DNA of 51,992 nucleotides. It comes from Pelagibacteraceae bacterium AG-345-F21. GTDB lineage: Bacteria; Pseudomonadota; Alphaproteobacteria; Pelagibacterales; Pelagibacteraceae. The stretch lies in assembly GCA_003281795.1 (NCBI GenBank), contig QCAW01000007.1, positions 1-51,992 on the forward strand, read 5' to 3'. The notes beneath the pieces are model-generated. The model saw only the letters and a list, made by a program, of their open reading frames with translations, had not been told where the DNA came from and ran no database searches. Shown in pieces: positions 7,372 to 14,840 of this stretch (position 1 is the first letter of the stretch; each line of letters opens with the position of its first letter). A program made the position numbers and the translations under genes.

Positions 7372-7478
7372 AATTTGTAATTTCTCTTATTATGTTAATG
7401 TTTATATTTGGATCTTGCGGAAAAAAATCAGATCCTCAATATCAAGGGTCAATTAATAGTTTTGCAAAAATAATTTAA
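7368..7478 (+). CDS. lptM: LptM-like small lipoprotein (36 residues)
   Basis: A short gene with ATG at 7368, overlapping the argH stop as ATGA, and ending three bases before the lysA ATG. The product, MKFVISLIMLMFIFGSCGKK followed by SDPQYQGSINSFAKII, has a signal peptide with a lipobox (F14-G-S-C17) and a GKKSDPQYQ segment right after the lipidated cysteine. In proteobacteria a small lipoprotein with a C-G-x-K-G/S-D/P-x start sits at the argH-lysA or yifL-dapF position; the E. coli member LptM helps assemble the LPS export pore LptD-LptE. Position and motif support the match. The protein is far shorter than E. coli LptM, so shared function is an inference. Confidence 0.8.
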   Translation: MKFVISLIMLMFIFGSCGKKSDPQYQGSINSFAKII

Positions 7479-7481
7479 TAC

Positions 7482-8711
7482 ATGTCTTATATAAGGTATA
7501 AAAATAATAATCTATTTGTGGAACGTGTTTCTGTAAGAAGTTTAGCTTCAAAATTAAGTACTCCTTTTTATCTTTATTCTGAGGGTAATATTATTGAGAA
7601 TTATAAGTCGTTTTCGAGTAATTTCAAAAAATCTAACCCATTGATTTGTTTTTCAGTAAAAGCGAATTCAAATATTCAAATTTTAAAAGTTTTAAAAAAA
7701 ATGGGGTCAGGTGCAGATGTAGTCTCAGGGGGTGAATTACTTAAAGCTATTAAATCAGGTATAAAACCAAATAAAATTGTTTTCTCTGGTGTTGGTAAAA
7801 CAGAGGATGAAATTAAATTAGCAATAAGAAAAAATATTTTATTGATAAATGTGGAGTCGGAGAATGAAGCTGTATTAATAAACAAAATTGCGGGTGATCT
7901 AAAAAAAAAGATTGCTATAGGTATAAGGTTAAATCCTGATATCAACGCTCCAACACATAAAAAGATTTCAACAGGTAAAGCTGAAGATAAATTTGGTCTT
8001 TCAAAAACAAACTTAATTTCATTTTGTCTTAATATTAAAAAATTGAAAAATTTACAACTTGATGCGATAAGTGTGCATATTGGGAGTCAAATATTAAGTG
8101 AAAATCCTTTTAAAAAAACTTTAAAAGTTTTAGAGGAAATAATAAAAAAAACAAAAATCTTCTTCAAGTTTGTAGATCTTGGTGGTGGATTCGGTATTGC
8201 TTATAAAAAAAGTGATAGAAAAATTAATCTTAAAAACTACTCAAACTTAGTAGAAAAATTTAGAAAAAAATATAATTGTAATATTATTTTTGAACCAGGG
8301 CGGACAATTGTGGGTAATACAGCTATTTTAGTAACTAAAGTTCAATATCTAAAAAAAGGTTCCAATAAAACATTTGCAATTCTAAATGCTGGTATGAATG
8401 ATTTTATGAGAACTGCACTATATGATGCCATTCACAATATAATTCCAGTGATTAAAAATGGTAAAAAAAATAAAGGGCCTATAGAATTTGTTGGACCTAT
8501 ATGTGAGACTACCTGCAAATTTATTAAATATAATAAATACCAAAAACTGAACCAATCTGATTACGTCGCCATATCAGATGTCGGAGCTTATGGTGCTTCT
8601 TTATCTTCAAATTATAATACTAAGCCTTTAATAGCTGAGATAATTATAAATAAATCTAAAGCAAAAATAATTAGAAAAAAACAGGATATAAAAAGTTTGC
8701 TCAACCAATAA
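7482..8711 (+). CDS. lysA: Diaminopimelate decarboxylase
   Basis: A 409-residue PLP enzyme with the alanine-racemase-type barrel. It decarboxylates meso-diaminopimelate to lysine. The cofactor lysine is K60 in CFSVKANSN; SGGELLKAIKSG, HIGSQI (about residues 197-202), the glycine-rich phosphate loop DLGGGFG, EPGRTIVGN, and GPICETTC with the substrate-binding cysteine and glutamate follow in the expected order, and the final SDVGAYGASLSSNYNTK block is intact. It follows the lipoprotein gene by three bases and overlaps plsC by one base, so it sits within a four-gene operon argH-lptM-lysA-plsC. Confidence 0.97.
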   Translation: MSYIRYKNNNLFVERVSVRSLASKLSTPFYLYSEGNIIENYKSFSSNFKKSNPLICFSVKANSNIQILKVLKKMGSGADVVSGGELLKAIKSGIKPNKIVFSGVGKTEDEIKLAIRKNILLINVESENEAVLINKIAGDLKKKIAIGIRLNPDINAPTHKKISTGKAEDKFGLSKTNLISFCLNIKKLKNLQLDAISVHIGSQILSENPFKKTLKVLEEIIKKTKIFFKFVDLGGGFGIAYKKSDRKINLKNYSNLVEKFRKKYNCNIIFEPGRTIVGNTAILVTKVQYLKKGSNKTFAILNAGMNDFMRTALYDAIHNIIPVIKNGKKNKGPIEFVGPICETTCKFIKYNKYQKLNQSDYVAISDVGAYGASLSSNYNTKPLIAEIIINKSKAKIIRKKQDIKSLLNQ

Positions 8712-9418
8712 TGCAATTTATAAGATCATTCTTATTTACTATATTATTCTATTTAACCTTAGTATTAGTTTTTATTATAGCTATACCTACATTAGTTTTA
8801 CCCAGTAAAGCTACTTTAATCTGCGGAAAAGTATTGGCTCACATGATTATATTCCTATTAAAATTTGTATTGGGGGTTAAAGTTAATTTTTCTGGACTAG
8901 AAAACTTAAAAAAAAATGAAAGATTTTTTGTTGCGAGCGCACATCAATCTTTACTTGAAACATTTATACTTCAAGCACCTTTGCAGTATCCTATTTTTAT
9001 TCTTAAAAAAGAACTTTTAAAAATTCCTTTATTTGGTTGGTATTTAAGAAAAATTGGTTCAATTGATATAGTTAGAGACACTACTACAAAAGATAATTTA
9101 AATTTTTTTGATAAAATTAAAAATAATATTGAAGTTAGTAAAAGACCTCTATTAATTTTTCCCCAAGGGACAAGAGTAAAATTTGGTGAAAGATTACCTT
9201 TTAAAAAGGGTGCTGGTAGAATTTACGAAGCATTAAATTTACCTTGTGTTCCTGTTGCGCTAAATACTGGTAAGGTTTGGCCAAAAAATAGTTTTTTAAA
9301 ACATAATCATGACATTAAGATATCTTTCTTAGAACCTATTGAACCTGGAAAAGATAAAAATATTTTTATTAATGATTTAGAAGCAAAAATTTATTCCTCG
9401 ATTGATAATTTAAATTAA
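8711..9418 (+). CDS. plsC: 1-acylglycerol-3-phosphate acyltransferase (PlsC-like)
   Basis: A 235-residue membrane-bound lysophospholipid acyltransferase. An N-terminal hydrophobic hairpin (about residues 8-58) precedes the catalytic block. The acyltransferase motif is H78-QSLL-E83, a variant of H-x4-D with glutamate, as in many alphaproteobacterial members. Motif III FPQGTR (150-155) and the downstream PCVPVALNTGKVWP are intact. The enzyme makes phosphatidic acid from lysophosphatidic acid; related paralogues acylate other lipids such as ornithine lipid, so the acceptor is not certain. It starts on the last base of lysA (TAATG) and its end overlaps the convergent tyrC by four bases. Confidence 0.87.
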   Translation: MQFIRSFLFTILFYLTLVLVFIIAIPTLVLPSKATLICGKVLAHMIIFLLKFVLGVKVNFSGLENLKKNERFFVASAHQSLLETFILQAPLQYPIFILKKELLKIPLFGWYLRKIGSIDIVRDTTTKDNLNFFDKIKNNIEVSKRPLLIFPQGTRVKFGERLPFKKGAGRIYEALNLPCVPVALNTGKVWPKNSFLKHNHDIKISFLEPIEPGKDKNIFINDLEAKIYSSIDNLN

Positions 9419-10320
9419 TTTTTTTTTCTTCCAAAGTCAGGGGATTCAACATCTTGCCCAGCTTTAATTATCTCTTTTCTTACATTCTTAGTAGAAGCAA
9501 ATATTTTTAAAAGTTTATCACCATTTTTTTCAGTAATAGCTTTTTTAAAATCATCAATGTTCTTAGAGAAATCATCTAAAATCTTCAAAATATTTTCACT
9601 ATTATCAATAAAAATATCCCTCCACATTAAAGGATCTGAAGATGCAATACGAGTAAAGTCTCTTAAACCTCCAGCGCTATATTTAATAATTTCATTTCTA
9701 AATTTTTCATCAGCATTAATTGCTGTTTTTACAATGTTGTATGCTACTGCGTGAGGTAAATGACTTGTTAACGCAAGTATGTGATCATGTTCGTCAATAT
9801 TCATTAATTTTACTTTGCTTCCTAAAAATTCCCAGAATTTTTTTAATTTTTCAACTTTGTCTTTATTGGAGTTTTTGCTATCACAAATAATTGTCCATCT
9901 ATTTTTAAATAGATCTTTAAAACCAGCAGAGGGACCACTTTCCTCAGTTCCTGCTATAGGATGAGATGCCACCCAGGAGATATTTTTTAAATTAAAATTT
10001 TCAAATATTTTATTTACCTCTTTTTTTACTGAACCAGTGTCTGTAATTATAGCATCCTTTTTAAACAAGTCCTTTGCAGATAATAAAACTTCTTTGTAAG
10101 AGCTTAAGGGAATAGCAAGAATTATTAAATCTGAATCTTTTACTGCAGATTGAATATCTTTCGATATATTGTCACATAAGTTTTCTTTTTTTATAGCTTC
10201 GATTACATTCTTTGATTTATCAAAAACCGTAATTGACTTACTAATTTCATTGTTGTTTATATTTCTCAAAATTGACGAGCCTATTAAACCACATCCAATT
10301 ATAGCAATTTTATCAAACAT
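9415..10320 (-). CDS. tyrC: Prephenate/arogenate dehydrogenase
   Basis: A 301-residue NAD(P)-dependent dehydrogenase for tyrosine synthesis. It oxidises and decarboxylates prephenate (or arogenate). The dinucleotide fold opens at IAIIGCGLIGSSIL; ITDTGSVKKEV and the HPIAGTEESGPSAGFKDLF block (catalytic H followed by G-x-E-x-S-G) and LALTSHLPHAVAYN are the expected substrate-binding motifs. No chorismate mutase domain is fused. Preferred substrate cannot be told from the sequence. Its ATG shares one base with the hisC stop, giving the hisC-tyrC pair that often lies beside metX in alphaproteobacteria. Confidence 0.93.
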   Translation of the reverse strand: MFDKIAIIGCGLIGSSILRNINNNEISKSITVFDKSKNVIEAIKKENLCDNISKDIQSAVKDSDLIILAIPLSSYKEVLLSAKDLFKKDAIITDTGSVKKEVNKIFENFNLKNISWVASHPIAGTEESGPSAGFKDLFKNRWTIICDSKNSNKDKVEKLKKFWEFLGSKVKLMNIDEHDHILALTSHLPHAVAYNIVKTAINADEKFRNEIIKYSAGGLRDFTRIASSDPLMWRDIFIDNSENILKILDDFSKNIDDFKKAITEKNGDKLLKIFASTKNVRKEIIKAGQDVESPDFGRKKN

Positions 10321-11396
10321 TAAATCATCTTCCTTAAAGTATTAATAAATTTTTTATTTTCCAAATTGTTTCCAATTGTTATTCTTAAAGAATTTTTAAT
10401 CTTATATACATCCATTTTTCTAACCAATATTCCTTTTTTGGCTAATTTTAAAAATGTTTTTTTTGCACTCCCTCTAATTTTATTAAAGTTTGCCAGTAAA
10501 AAATTTCCATAACTGGAGTTCGTTTCTATTCCTAAATTCTTAAAGTTATCATAAAAAATTTTAGCCCATCTATTAACGTGTTTGATTTCTTTGTTTAACC
10601 ACTTAACATCTTTAATTGATTCCGCCGCGGCGAATAAAGCAGCTCTATTAATATTGAAAGGTGGTTTAGTTTTGTTTAACGCATGTATTAAATTTTTGGG
10701 ACCATACCCCCATCCAATTCTAAGACCTGCAAGACCGTAAATTTTTGAAAATGTTCTTGTAACTATAACATTTGGGGAATTAGAAAATAGCTTCATTCCC
10801 GGTAAGTAATTTTTGTCTTTTACATATTCAAAGTAAGCATCATCAACAACTAACAATATATTGTTTCTTAATTTTTTTCTTAATGTTAACAATTCGTTTT
10901 TACTAATAATTGTTCCAGTAGGATTATTAGGGTTGGCTAAAAAAACAATTTTTGTTTTTTTAGTTACTTTAGAAAGAATATTATTAATAGATATTCTAAA
11001 ATTTTTTTCTTTAGCATATTTAATCTTTGCACCATAAATTTTACTATAAATTCTATAAATTATAAAACTAAACTCAGGAACAATTACTTCATCATTTTTA
11101 TTAATAAATGATTTACATATTAATTCAAATATTTGGTCAGAACCTGATCCAAGTATAATTCTTTTAGGATCAAGTTTAAATTTATTAGCTAGCACTTTTC
11201 TGAGAAAGACACCTTCAGAGTCTGGATATCTTTTTAAATTTTTTGATACTTTGTTAAATTCTTTTATTGCCCTTGGACTTGGGCCCAATGCAGACTCATT
11301 AGCTGAAAGTTTAATTTTCACTGTTTTTTGCTTGTATAAACTTAATCCAGCAACATATTTTTCTGCGTTAATTTTTTTTGGCTTCGGTAAATTCAT
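10320..11396 (-). CDS. hisC: Histidinol-phosphate aminotransferase (possibly also aromatic aminotransferase)
   Basis: A 358-residue class II aminotransferase. The PLP-binding lysine is K218 in TRTFSKIYGLAGLRIGWG. FLANPNNPTG (153-161) and VVDDAYFEY (183-191) bind the pyridine ring and phosphate. KLSANESALGPSPRAI at the start and the RYPDSEG stretch are typical HisC features. It makes histidinol phosphate from imidazoleacetol phosphate. Because it pairs with tyrC, it may also transaminate prephenate or phenylpyruvate, as documented for alphaproteobacterial HisC-like enzymes; this second role is inference. It is transcribed away from metX across the 178 bp riboswitch region. Confidence 0.93.
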   Translation of the reverse strand: MNLPKPKKINAEKYVAGLSLYKQKTVKIKLSANESALGPSPRAIKEFNKVSKNLKRYPDSEGVFLRKVLANKFKLDPKRIILGSGSDQIFELICKSFINKNDEVIVPEFSFIIYRIYSKIYGAKIKYAKEKNFRISINNILSKVTKKTKIVFLANPNNPTGTIISKNELLTLRKKLRNNILLVVDDAYFEYVKDKNYLPGMKLFSNSPNVIVTRTFSKIYGLAGLRIGWGYGPKNLIHALNKTKPPFNINRAALFAAAESIKDVKWLNKEIKHVNRWAKIFYDNFKNLGIETNSSYGNFLLANFNKIRGSAKKTFLKLAKKGILVRKMDVYKIKNSLRITIGNNLENKKFINTLRKMI

Positions 11397-11453
11397 TTTA
11401 TTTCTGTTAATATATAAAAAGCTTTAGTAATGCTAGTTTCATTACATATGAAT

Positions 11454-11482
11454 TTGACAAGTTTACGACTATTTAGTATTAA
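11454..11482 (+). promoter_or_regulatory. Sigma-70-type promoter for the metX SAM-II leader
   Basis: A perfect -35 box TTGACA (11454-11459) is followed by a 17-base spacer and TATTAA (11477-11482), matching four of six bases of the -10 consensus. Transcription would begin about 7 bases on, near 11489, at the first paired base of the SAM-II aptamer. The agreement between predicted start and aptamer edge supports the assignment; it has not been mapped. Confidence 0.65.
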
Positions 11483-11486
11483 TCTC

Positions 11487-11542
11487 TTCAAGGCGCTGAT
11501 TTAACCAAATTGCAGGCGCTTGATAAATATAGCTAAATAGGA
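11487..11542 (+). promoter_or_regulatory. SAM-II riboswitch aptamer
   Basis: The region holds the conserved SAM-II series in order: stem strand GGCGCT, loop GATTTAACC, TTGCA, the return strand GGCGC, TGATAAATA and AGCTAAA. These are the conserved nucleotides of the H-type pseudoknot that binds S-adenosylmethionine, a class found mostly in alphaproteobacteria ahead of metA/metX-type genes. It lies directly upstream of metX, the expected target. The downstream hairpin and U-tract make it a transcription-terminating off switch when SAM is abundant. The P1 helix contains one bulged G in my pairing. Confidence 0.93.
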
Positions 11543-11545
11543 GAT

Positions 11546-11572
11546 AGCCCGGTTTAGCTGGGCTTTTTTTTT
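11546..11572 (+). terminator. Riboswitch-controlled intrinsic terminator
   Basis: The arms AGCCCGG (11546-11552) and CTGGGCT (11558-11564) form a seven-pair stem, one pair being G-U, around the loop TTTAG. Nine T follow (11564-11572). The loop plus the first two bases of the 3' arm (TTTAGCT, 11553-11559) are the exact complement of AGCTAAA (11531-11537) in the SAM-II aptamer. Pairing of these two segments would break the hairpin, giving a simple antiterminator. The U-tract ends two bases before the metX start codon. Confidence 0.85.
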
Positions 11573-11574
11573 GG

Positions 11575-12714
11575 ATGAACGATAAATTAGTAGATATAAA
11601 AAAAATAAACGTTTCAAAACCACTAAAATTAGACTGTGGAAAAACAATAAAAGATTTTCCTTTAGCATATGAGACTTATGGCAAGCTAAGTAATAACAAA
11701 GATAACGCTATATTAGTTTTTCACGCTTTAACGGGCGATCAATTTGTAAGTGAAGTAAATCCAGTAACAAAAAAAGAAGGCTGGTGGATAACGGCTGTAG
11801 GGCCAGGTAAGGCTATTGATACAAATAAATATTTTGTCATTTGTGCAAACGTAATTGGTGGATGTATGGGATCTTTAGGACCAAGAGATTTAAATCCTGA
11901 AACAAAACAACCATATGGATTAGATTTTCCAGTAATTACAATCAAAGATATAGTAAGAGCTCAAGAGTCTTTATTAGAACATTTAGGTATAAAAAAACTT
12001 CTTTGTGCTACAGGTGGATCAATGGGTGGGATGCAACTTTTACAATTTTGTGCAACTTTTCCAGATAAAACTTTTTCTGCTATTCCGATAGCTTGCAGCT
12101 CAAGTCATAGTGCTCAAAATATTGCTTTAAATGAATTAGCTCGTCAGGCTATTATGGCAGATCCTGTTTGGGATAAGGGTAAATATGTTTTAAAAAATTT
12201 ACAGCCAAAAAATGGTTTAGCTGTAGCCAGAATGGTTGGGCATATAAGTTATCTATCGGAAAAAGGCATGCAGGAAAAATTTGGAAGAAAATTACAAGAA
12301 AAAGCAGATTATGAATTTAGTTTTGATGCAGATTTTCAGGTAGAAAGTTATCTAAGACATCAAGGCTATGCATTTGTAGAAAGATTCGATGCTAATTCTA
12401 TTCTTTATATAACAAGAGCAATGGATTATTTTGATCTATCAAAACAATTTAAAGGTGGTTTGATTGAAGCTTTTAGAAATCAAAAAGCTAAATTTTTAAT
12501 TATATCTTTTTCTTCGGATTGGCTTTACACAACTAAGGAAAATAAAGATATAGTCATAGCTCTTAATGCGTCCGGAGCTGATGTTTCGTATTCTGAAATT
12601 ACCACAGATAAAGGACATGACTCTTTTTTAATTGATGAGCCAGAATTTTTAAAAACTATGAAAGGTTTTATAGACTCAATGTATGAAAAATTTAAAAATG
12701 AAAAAAGAATTTAA
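11575..12714 (+). CDS. metX: Homoserine O-acetyltransferase
   Basis: A 379-residue alpha/beta-hydrolase-fold acyltransferase that activates homoserine for methionine synthesis. It has LVFHALTGDQ, GPGKAIDTNKYFVICANVIGG (family block), the nucleophile S149 in CATGGSMGGMQ, the acid in FSSDWLYTTKE and the base H in DKGHDSFLIDE. Some enzymes of this family use succinyl-CoA, which the sequence alone does not exclude. The ATG at 11575 directly follows the terminator U-tract, and no Shine-Dalgarno sequence precedes it at normal spacing. It is controlled by the SAM-II switch and overlaps metW by 17 bp. Confidence 0.95.
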   Translation: MNDKLVDIKKINVSKPLKLDCGKTIKDFPLAYETYGKLSNNKDNAILVFHALTGDQFVSEVNPVTKKEGWWITAVGPGKAIDTNKYFVICANVIGGCMGSLGPRDLNPETKQPYGLDFPVITIKDIVRAQESLLEHLGIKKLLCATGGSMGGMQLLQFCATFPDKTFSAIPIACSSSHSAQNIALNELARQAIMADPVWDKGKYVLKNLQPKNGLAVARMVGHISYLSEKGMQEKFGRKLQEKADYEFSFDADFQVESYLRHQGYAFVERFDANSILYITRAMDYFDLSKQFKGGLIEAFRNQKAKFLIISFSSDWLYTTKENKDIVIALNASGADVSYSEITTDKGHDSFLIDEPEFLKTMKGFIDSMYEKFKNEKRI

Positions 12715-13291
12715 AGTAATTTCAGACTTATTGCCTAACAACACTAGAGTGTTAGACGTTGGTTGTGGTGATGGATCTTTAATGAGTTTCCTTGAAAAAG
12801 AAAAAAATATTGAAGTTCGTGGATTAGAGCTTAATCAAGATAAGGTGCAGCAGTGTATCCATAAAGGCCTACCTGTTATTCAGGGCAATGCAGAAACTGA
12901 ACTGCACCAATTTCCAAATCAATCATTTGATTATGTAGTTTTAAGTCAAACGCTACAAGCATTTTATGACCCTGAGAAAGTATTAAAAGATCTTTTGAGA
13001 GTCGGAAAATCAGTAATTATTTCTATTCCAAATTTTGGATTTTGGAAAGTTAGAGCCAATCTTTTGTTTTTCGGCAAAATGCCAGTTACAAAAACGTTGC
13101 CCAATACATGGTATAATACTCCTAATTTACACATGTGTACAATTAAAGATTTATTCGATTTTTGTGATGAAAAAAATATTAAGATAAAGAAAGTTGTAGG
13201 AGTAAATGAAGACAAGACGTCTTTGATTAAAAAAAGTAATTTAGAAGTTAAAAATCTTTTTTCAAAATTAGGGATTTTTTTAATAGGATAA
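12698..13291 (+). CDS. metW: MetW, methyltransferase-fold partner of MetX
   Basis: A 197-residue class I methyltransferase-fold protein. Motif I is VLDVGCGDGSL; RGLELNQDKVQQCIHKGLPVIQGNAE, FDYVVLSQTLQAFYDPEKVL and VIISIPNFGFWKVR follow and are diagnostic of MetW. MetW is encoded next to metX in alpha-, beta- and some gammaproteobacteria and is needed for full homoserine acetyltransferase activity or methionine synthesis. I chose the ATG at 12698 (MKKEFKVISDLLP) over one five codons earlier because MetW proteins begin close to the [IL]-x-D-L-[IL]-P segment. It would share the SAM-II controlled transcript. Confidence 0.92.
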   Translation: MKKEFKVISDLLPNNTRVLDVGCGDGSLMSFLEKEKNIEVRGLELNQDKVQQCIHKGLPVIQGNAETELHQFPNQSFDYVVLSQTLQAFYDPEKVLKDLLRVGKSVIISIPNFGFWKVRANLLFFGKMPVTKTLPNTWYNTPNLHMCTIKDLFDFCDEKNIKIKKVVGVNEDKTSLIKKSNLEVKNLFSKLGIFLIG

Positions 13292-13292
13292 G

Positions 13293-14051
13293 ATGGAAAT
13301 AAAAATTATACCGTGTTTAAGTGATAATTACAGTTATTTAATTTTTGAAAAAGAAACTAATACTTTGTCGATTGTTGATCCTTCTGATTTTCACGCTTGT
13401 GATGAAATAATTAAAAAATATAAAAAATTAGATTATATTTTGAATACTCACCATCATGCAGATCATGTGGATGGTAATATTAAACTCAAAAATAAGTATA
13501 ATTGTAAAATTTTAGGTTTTAAAAATGATAAAAATCGAATTCCAGGAATAGATATTTTATTAAACGAAAATCAAATGAAAAAAATTGGAAATCTAGAATT
13601 TAAAGTAATTTTTATTCCAGGGCATACTAAAGGACATATTGCCTTTTATTTTAAAAAAGAAAAAATAGTTTTTACAGGAGACACATTGTTTTCATTAGGA
13701 TGTGGTAGAGTATTTGAAGGTACTCACAAAGATATGTTAAATTCCTTAAATAAATTGAAAAATCTTCCACCGGAGACAAAGGTGTACTGTGGTCATGAAT
13801 ATACTAAAACGAATTTAGATTTTTGTTTAAAACATGATCCAAATAATGCTCTGCTAAAAGAAAAATCATTAATAATAAACTCAAAATTAAGCAGTAATTT
13901 GCCGACTATTCCTACAACTATTGGTGAAGAAAAAAAAATGAACGTATTTTTAAGGTACGATGATGTTGCTCTTAAACAAGCTTTAAACCTTAAAGGTTCT
14001 TCAGATCAAGAAATTTTTAGCAAATTACGAGATTTAAAGGACACTTTTTAA
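13293..14051 (+). CDS. gloB: Hydroxyacylglutathione hydrolase (glyoxalase II)
   Basis: A 252-residue metallo-beta-lactamase-fold thioesterase. It hydrolyses S-lactoylglutathione to lactate and glutathione in methylglyoxal detoxification. The dinuclear metal site is intact: THHHADH (about residues 50-56), the histidine in FIPGHTKGHIAFY, the bridging aspartate in VFTGDTLFSLGCGRVFEGT, and YCGHEYT. The C-terminal glutathione-binding helices, ending NVFLRYDDVALKQAL, are present. It begins one base after the metW stop and may ride on the metX-metW transcript; gloB often sits near a methyltransferase gene in alphaproteobacteria. Confidence 0.95.
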   Translation: MEIKIIPCLSDNYSYLIFEKETNTLSIVDPSDFHACDEIIKKYKKLDYILNTHHHADHVDGNIKLKNKYNCKILGFKNDKNRIPGIDILLNENQMKKIGNLEFKVIFIPGHTKGHIAFYFKKEKIVFTGDTLFSLGCGRVFEGTHKDMLNSLNKLKNLPPETKVYCGHEYTKTNLDFCLKHDPNNALLKEKSLIINSKLSSNLPTIPTTIGEEKKMNVFLRYDDVALKQALNLKGSSDQEIFSKLRDLKDTF

Positions 14052-14062
14052 CCTCAATAATC

Positions 14063-14090
14063 TTGACTTGATAATATTGATAGCTATATT
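14063..14090 (+). promoter_or_regulatory. Sigma-70-type promoter for rplU-rpmA-obgE
   Basis: TTGACT (14063-14068) and TATATT (14085-14090) each match five of six consensus bases and are separated by 16 bases. They lie in the 65 bp gap between gloB and rplU, the only gap before the long rightward gene run. A start near 14097 would give a leader of about 20 bases. No riboswitch or ribosomal-protein binding structure is evident in that short leader. Confidence 0.65.
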
Positions 14091-14116
14091 GCGATGAAAC
14101 TAGAAAAAAAGGTTAT

Positions 14117-14542
14117 ATGTCATTTGCAATTATTGAAACTGGTGGAAAACAATACAAAGTTTCTGCAAGTAAAATTTTAGAAATAGAAAAACTTGATGCA
14201 AAAGTTGGTCAAACTATTAAGTTTAAAAATGTTTTACTTTTAAACGATAGTAAAAATACTGAAATTGGAAACCCAAGCATTCAAGGAGCTACGGTTGAAG
14301 CTAAGCTATTAGATAATGTTAAAGACCGAACAGTTCTAGTTTTTCATAAAAGAAGAAGAAAACATTCAAGAAAGAAAAATGGACATAGGCAAAGACATTC
14401 TAAAATTCAAATAACTAAAATTTTATCTAAAGATGGTAAGTTAATAGCAGAAGCCTCGATAGCTACATCAAAAAGCAAGTTTAAGTCTGAAAAAAAAGAA
14501 ATTAAAAAAACTGAAAAAACTAAGAAAATTACAAACAAATAA
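14117..14542 (+). CDS. rplU: 50S ribosomal protein L21, with lysine-rich tail
   Basis: The first 103 or so residues are a standard L21: MSFAIIETGGKQYKVSASK, VGQTIKFKNVLLL, VEAKLLDNVKDRTVLVFHKRRRKHSRKKNGHRQRHSKIQITKI. L21 binds 23S rRNA in the large subunit. The protein is 141 residues, about 38 longer than the E. coli form, because of a basic low-complexity tail rich in K, E, S and T (KSKFKSEKKEIKKTEKTKK). Similar tails occur on L21 in other alphaproteobacteria. It is the first gene after its own promoter and is followed after six bases by rpmA. Confidence 0.97.
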   Translation: MSFAIIETGGKQYKVSASKILEIEKLDAKVGQTIKFKNVLLLNDSKNTEIGNPSIQGATVEAKLLDNVKDRTVLVFHKRRRKHSRKKNGHRQRHSKIQITKILSKDGKLIAEASIATSKSKFKSEKKEIKKTEKTKKITNK

Positions 14543-14548
14543 GTTTTT

Positions 14549-14803
14549 ATGGCAACAAAAAAAGCAGGTGGATCTTCGAAAAATGGACGAGATAGTAAAG
14601 GTCGACGTCTAGGTGTGAAAAGATATGGAGATCAGATAGTCATACCAGGAAATATAATTGTAAGACAAAGAGGGACTAAAATTCATCCTGGAGAAAACGT
14701 TAGTATGGGCAAAGATCACTCCATTTTTTCGTTAATAAAAGGAAAAGTAAAATTTAAAAAATCAAAATTGAACAGAACTTTTGTTTCTGTTATTCCCAAT
14801 TAA
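14549..14803 (+). CDS. rpmA: 50S ribosomal protein L27
   Basis: An 84-residue L27 with the expected N-terminus [27 protein letters not shown], which reaches the peptidyl-transferase centre, and the core [21 protein letters not shown] followed by KGKVKFKK. There is no cleavable N-terminal extension of the Firmicutes type. L27 stabilises tRNA substrates on the large subunit. The rplU-rpmA-obgE order is near universal in bacteria. The 37 bp gap to obgE holds a perfect palindrome. Confidence 0.98.
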   Translation: MATKKAGGSSKNGRDSKGRRLGVKRYGDQIVIPGNIIVRQRGTKIHPGENVSMGKDHSIFSLIKGKVKFKKSKLNRTFVSVIPN

Positions 14804-14805
14804 AT

Positions 14806-14831
14806 TTATAAATAACTTAAGTTATTTATAA
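14806..14831. repeat. Perfect 26 bp palindrome between rpmA and obgE
   Basis: The half-site TTATAAATAACTT (14806-14818) is followed directly by its exact reverse complement (14819-14831). There is no spacer at the centre. It starts just after the rpmA stop and ends nine bases before the obgE ATG. As RNA it could fold into an A-U-rich hairpin with a few central bases unpaired; as DNA it is a symmetric site. No U-tract follows, so an ordinary terminator is unlikely. Confidence 0.8.
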
Positions 14832-14840
14832 TATATTTAC

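Noticed and set aside
11487-11575. Tandem SAM-II/SAM-V arrangement known from SAR11
   Set aside because: Only the SAM-II aptamer and a terminator fit before metX; no second aptamer sequence is present.
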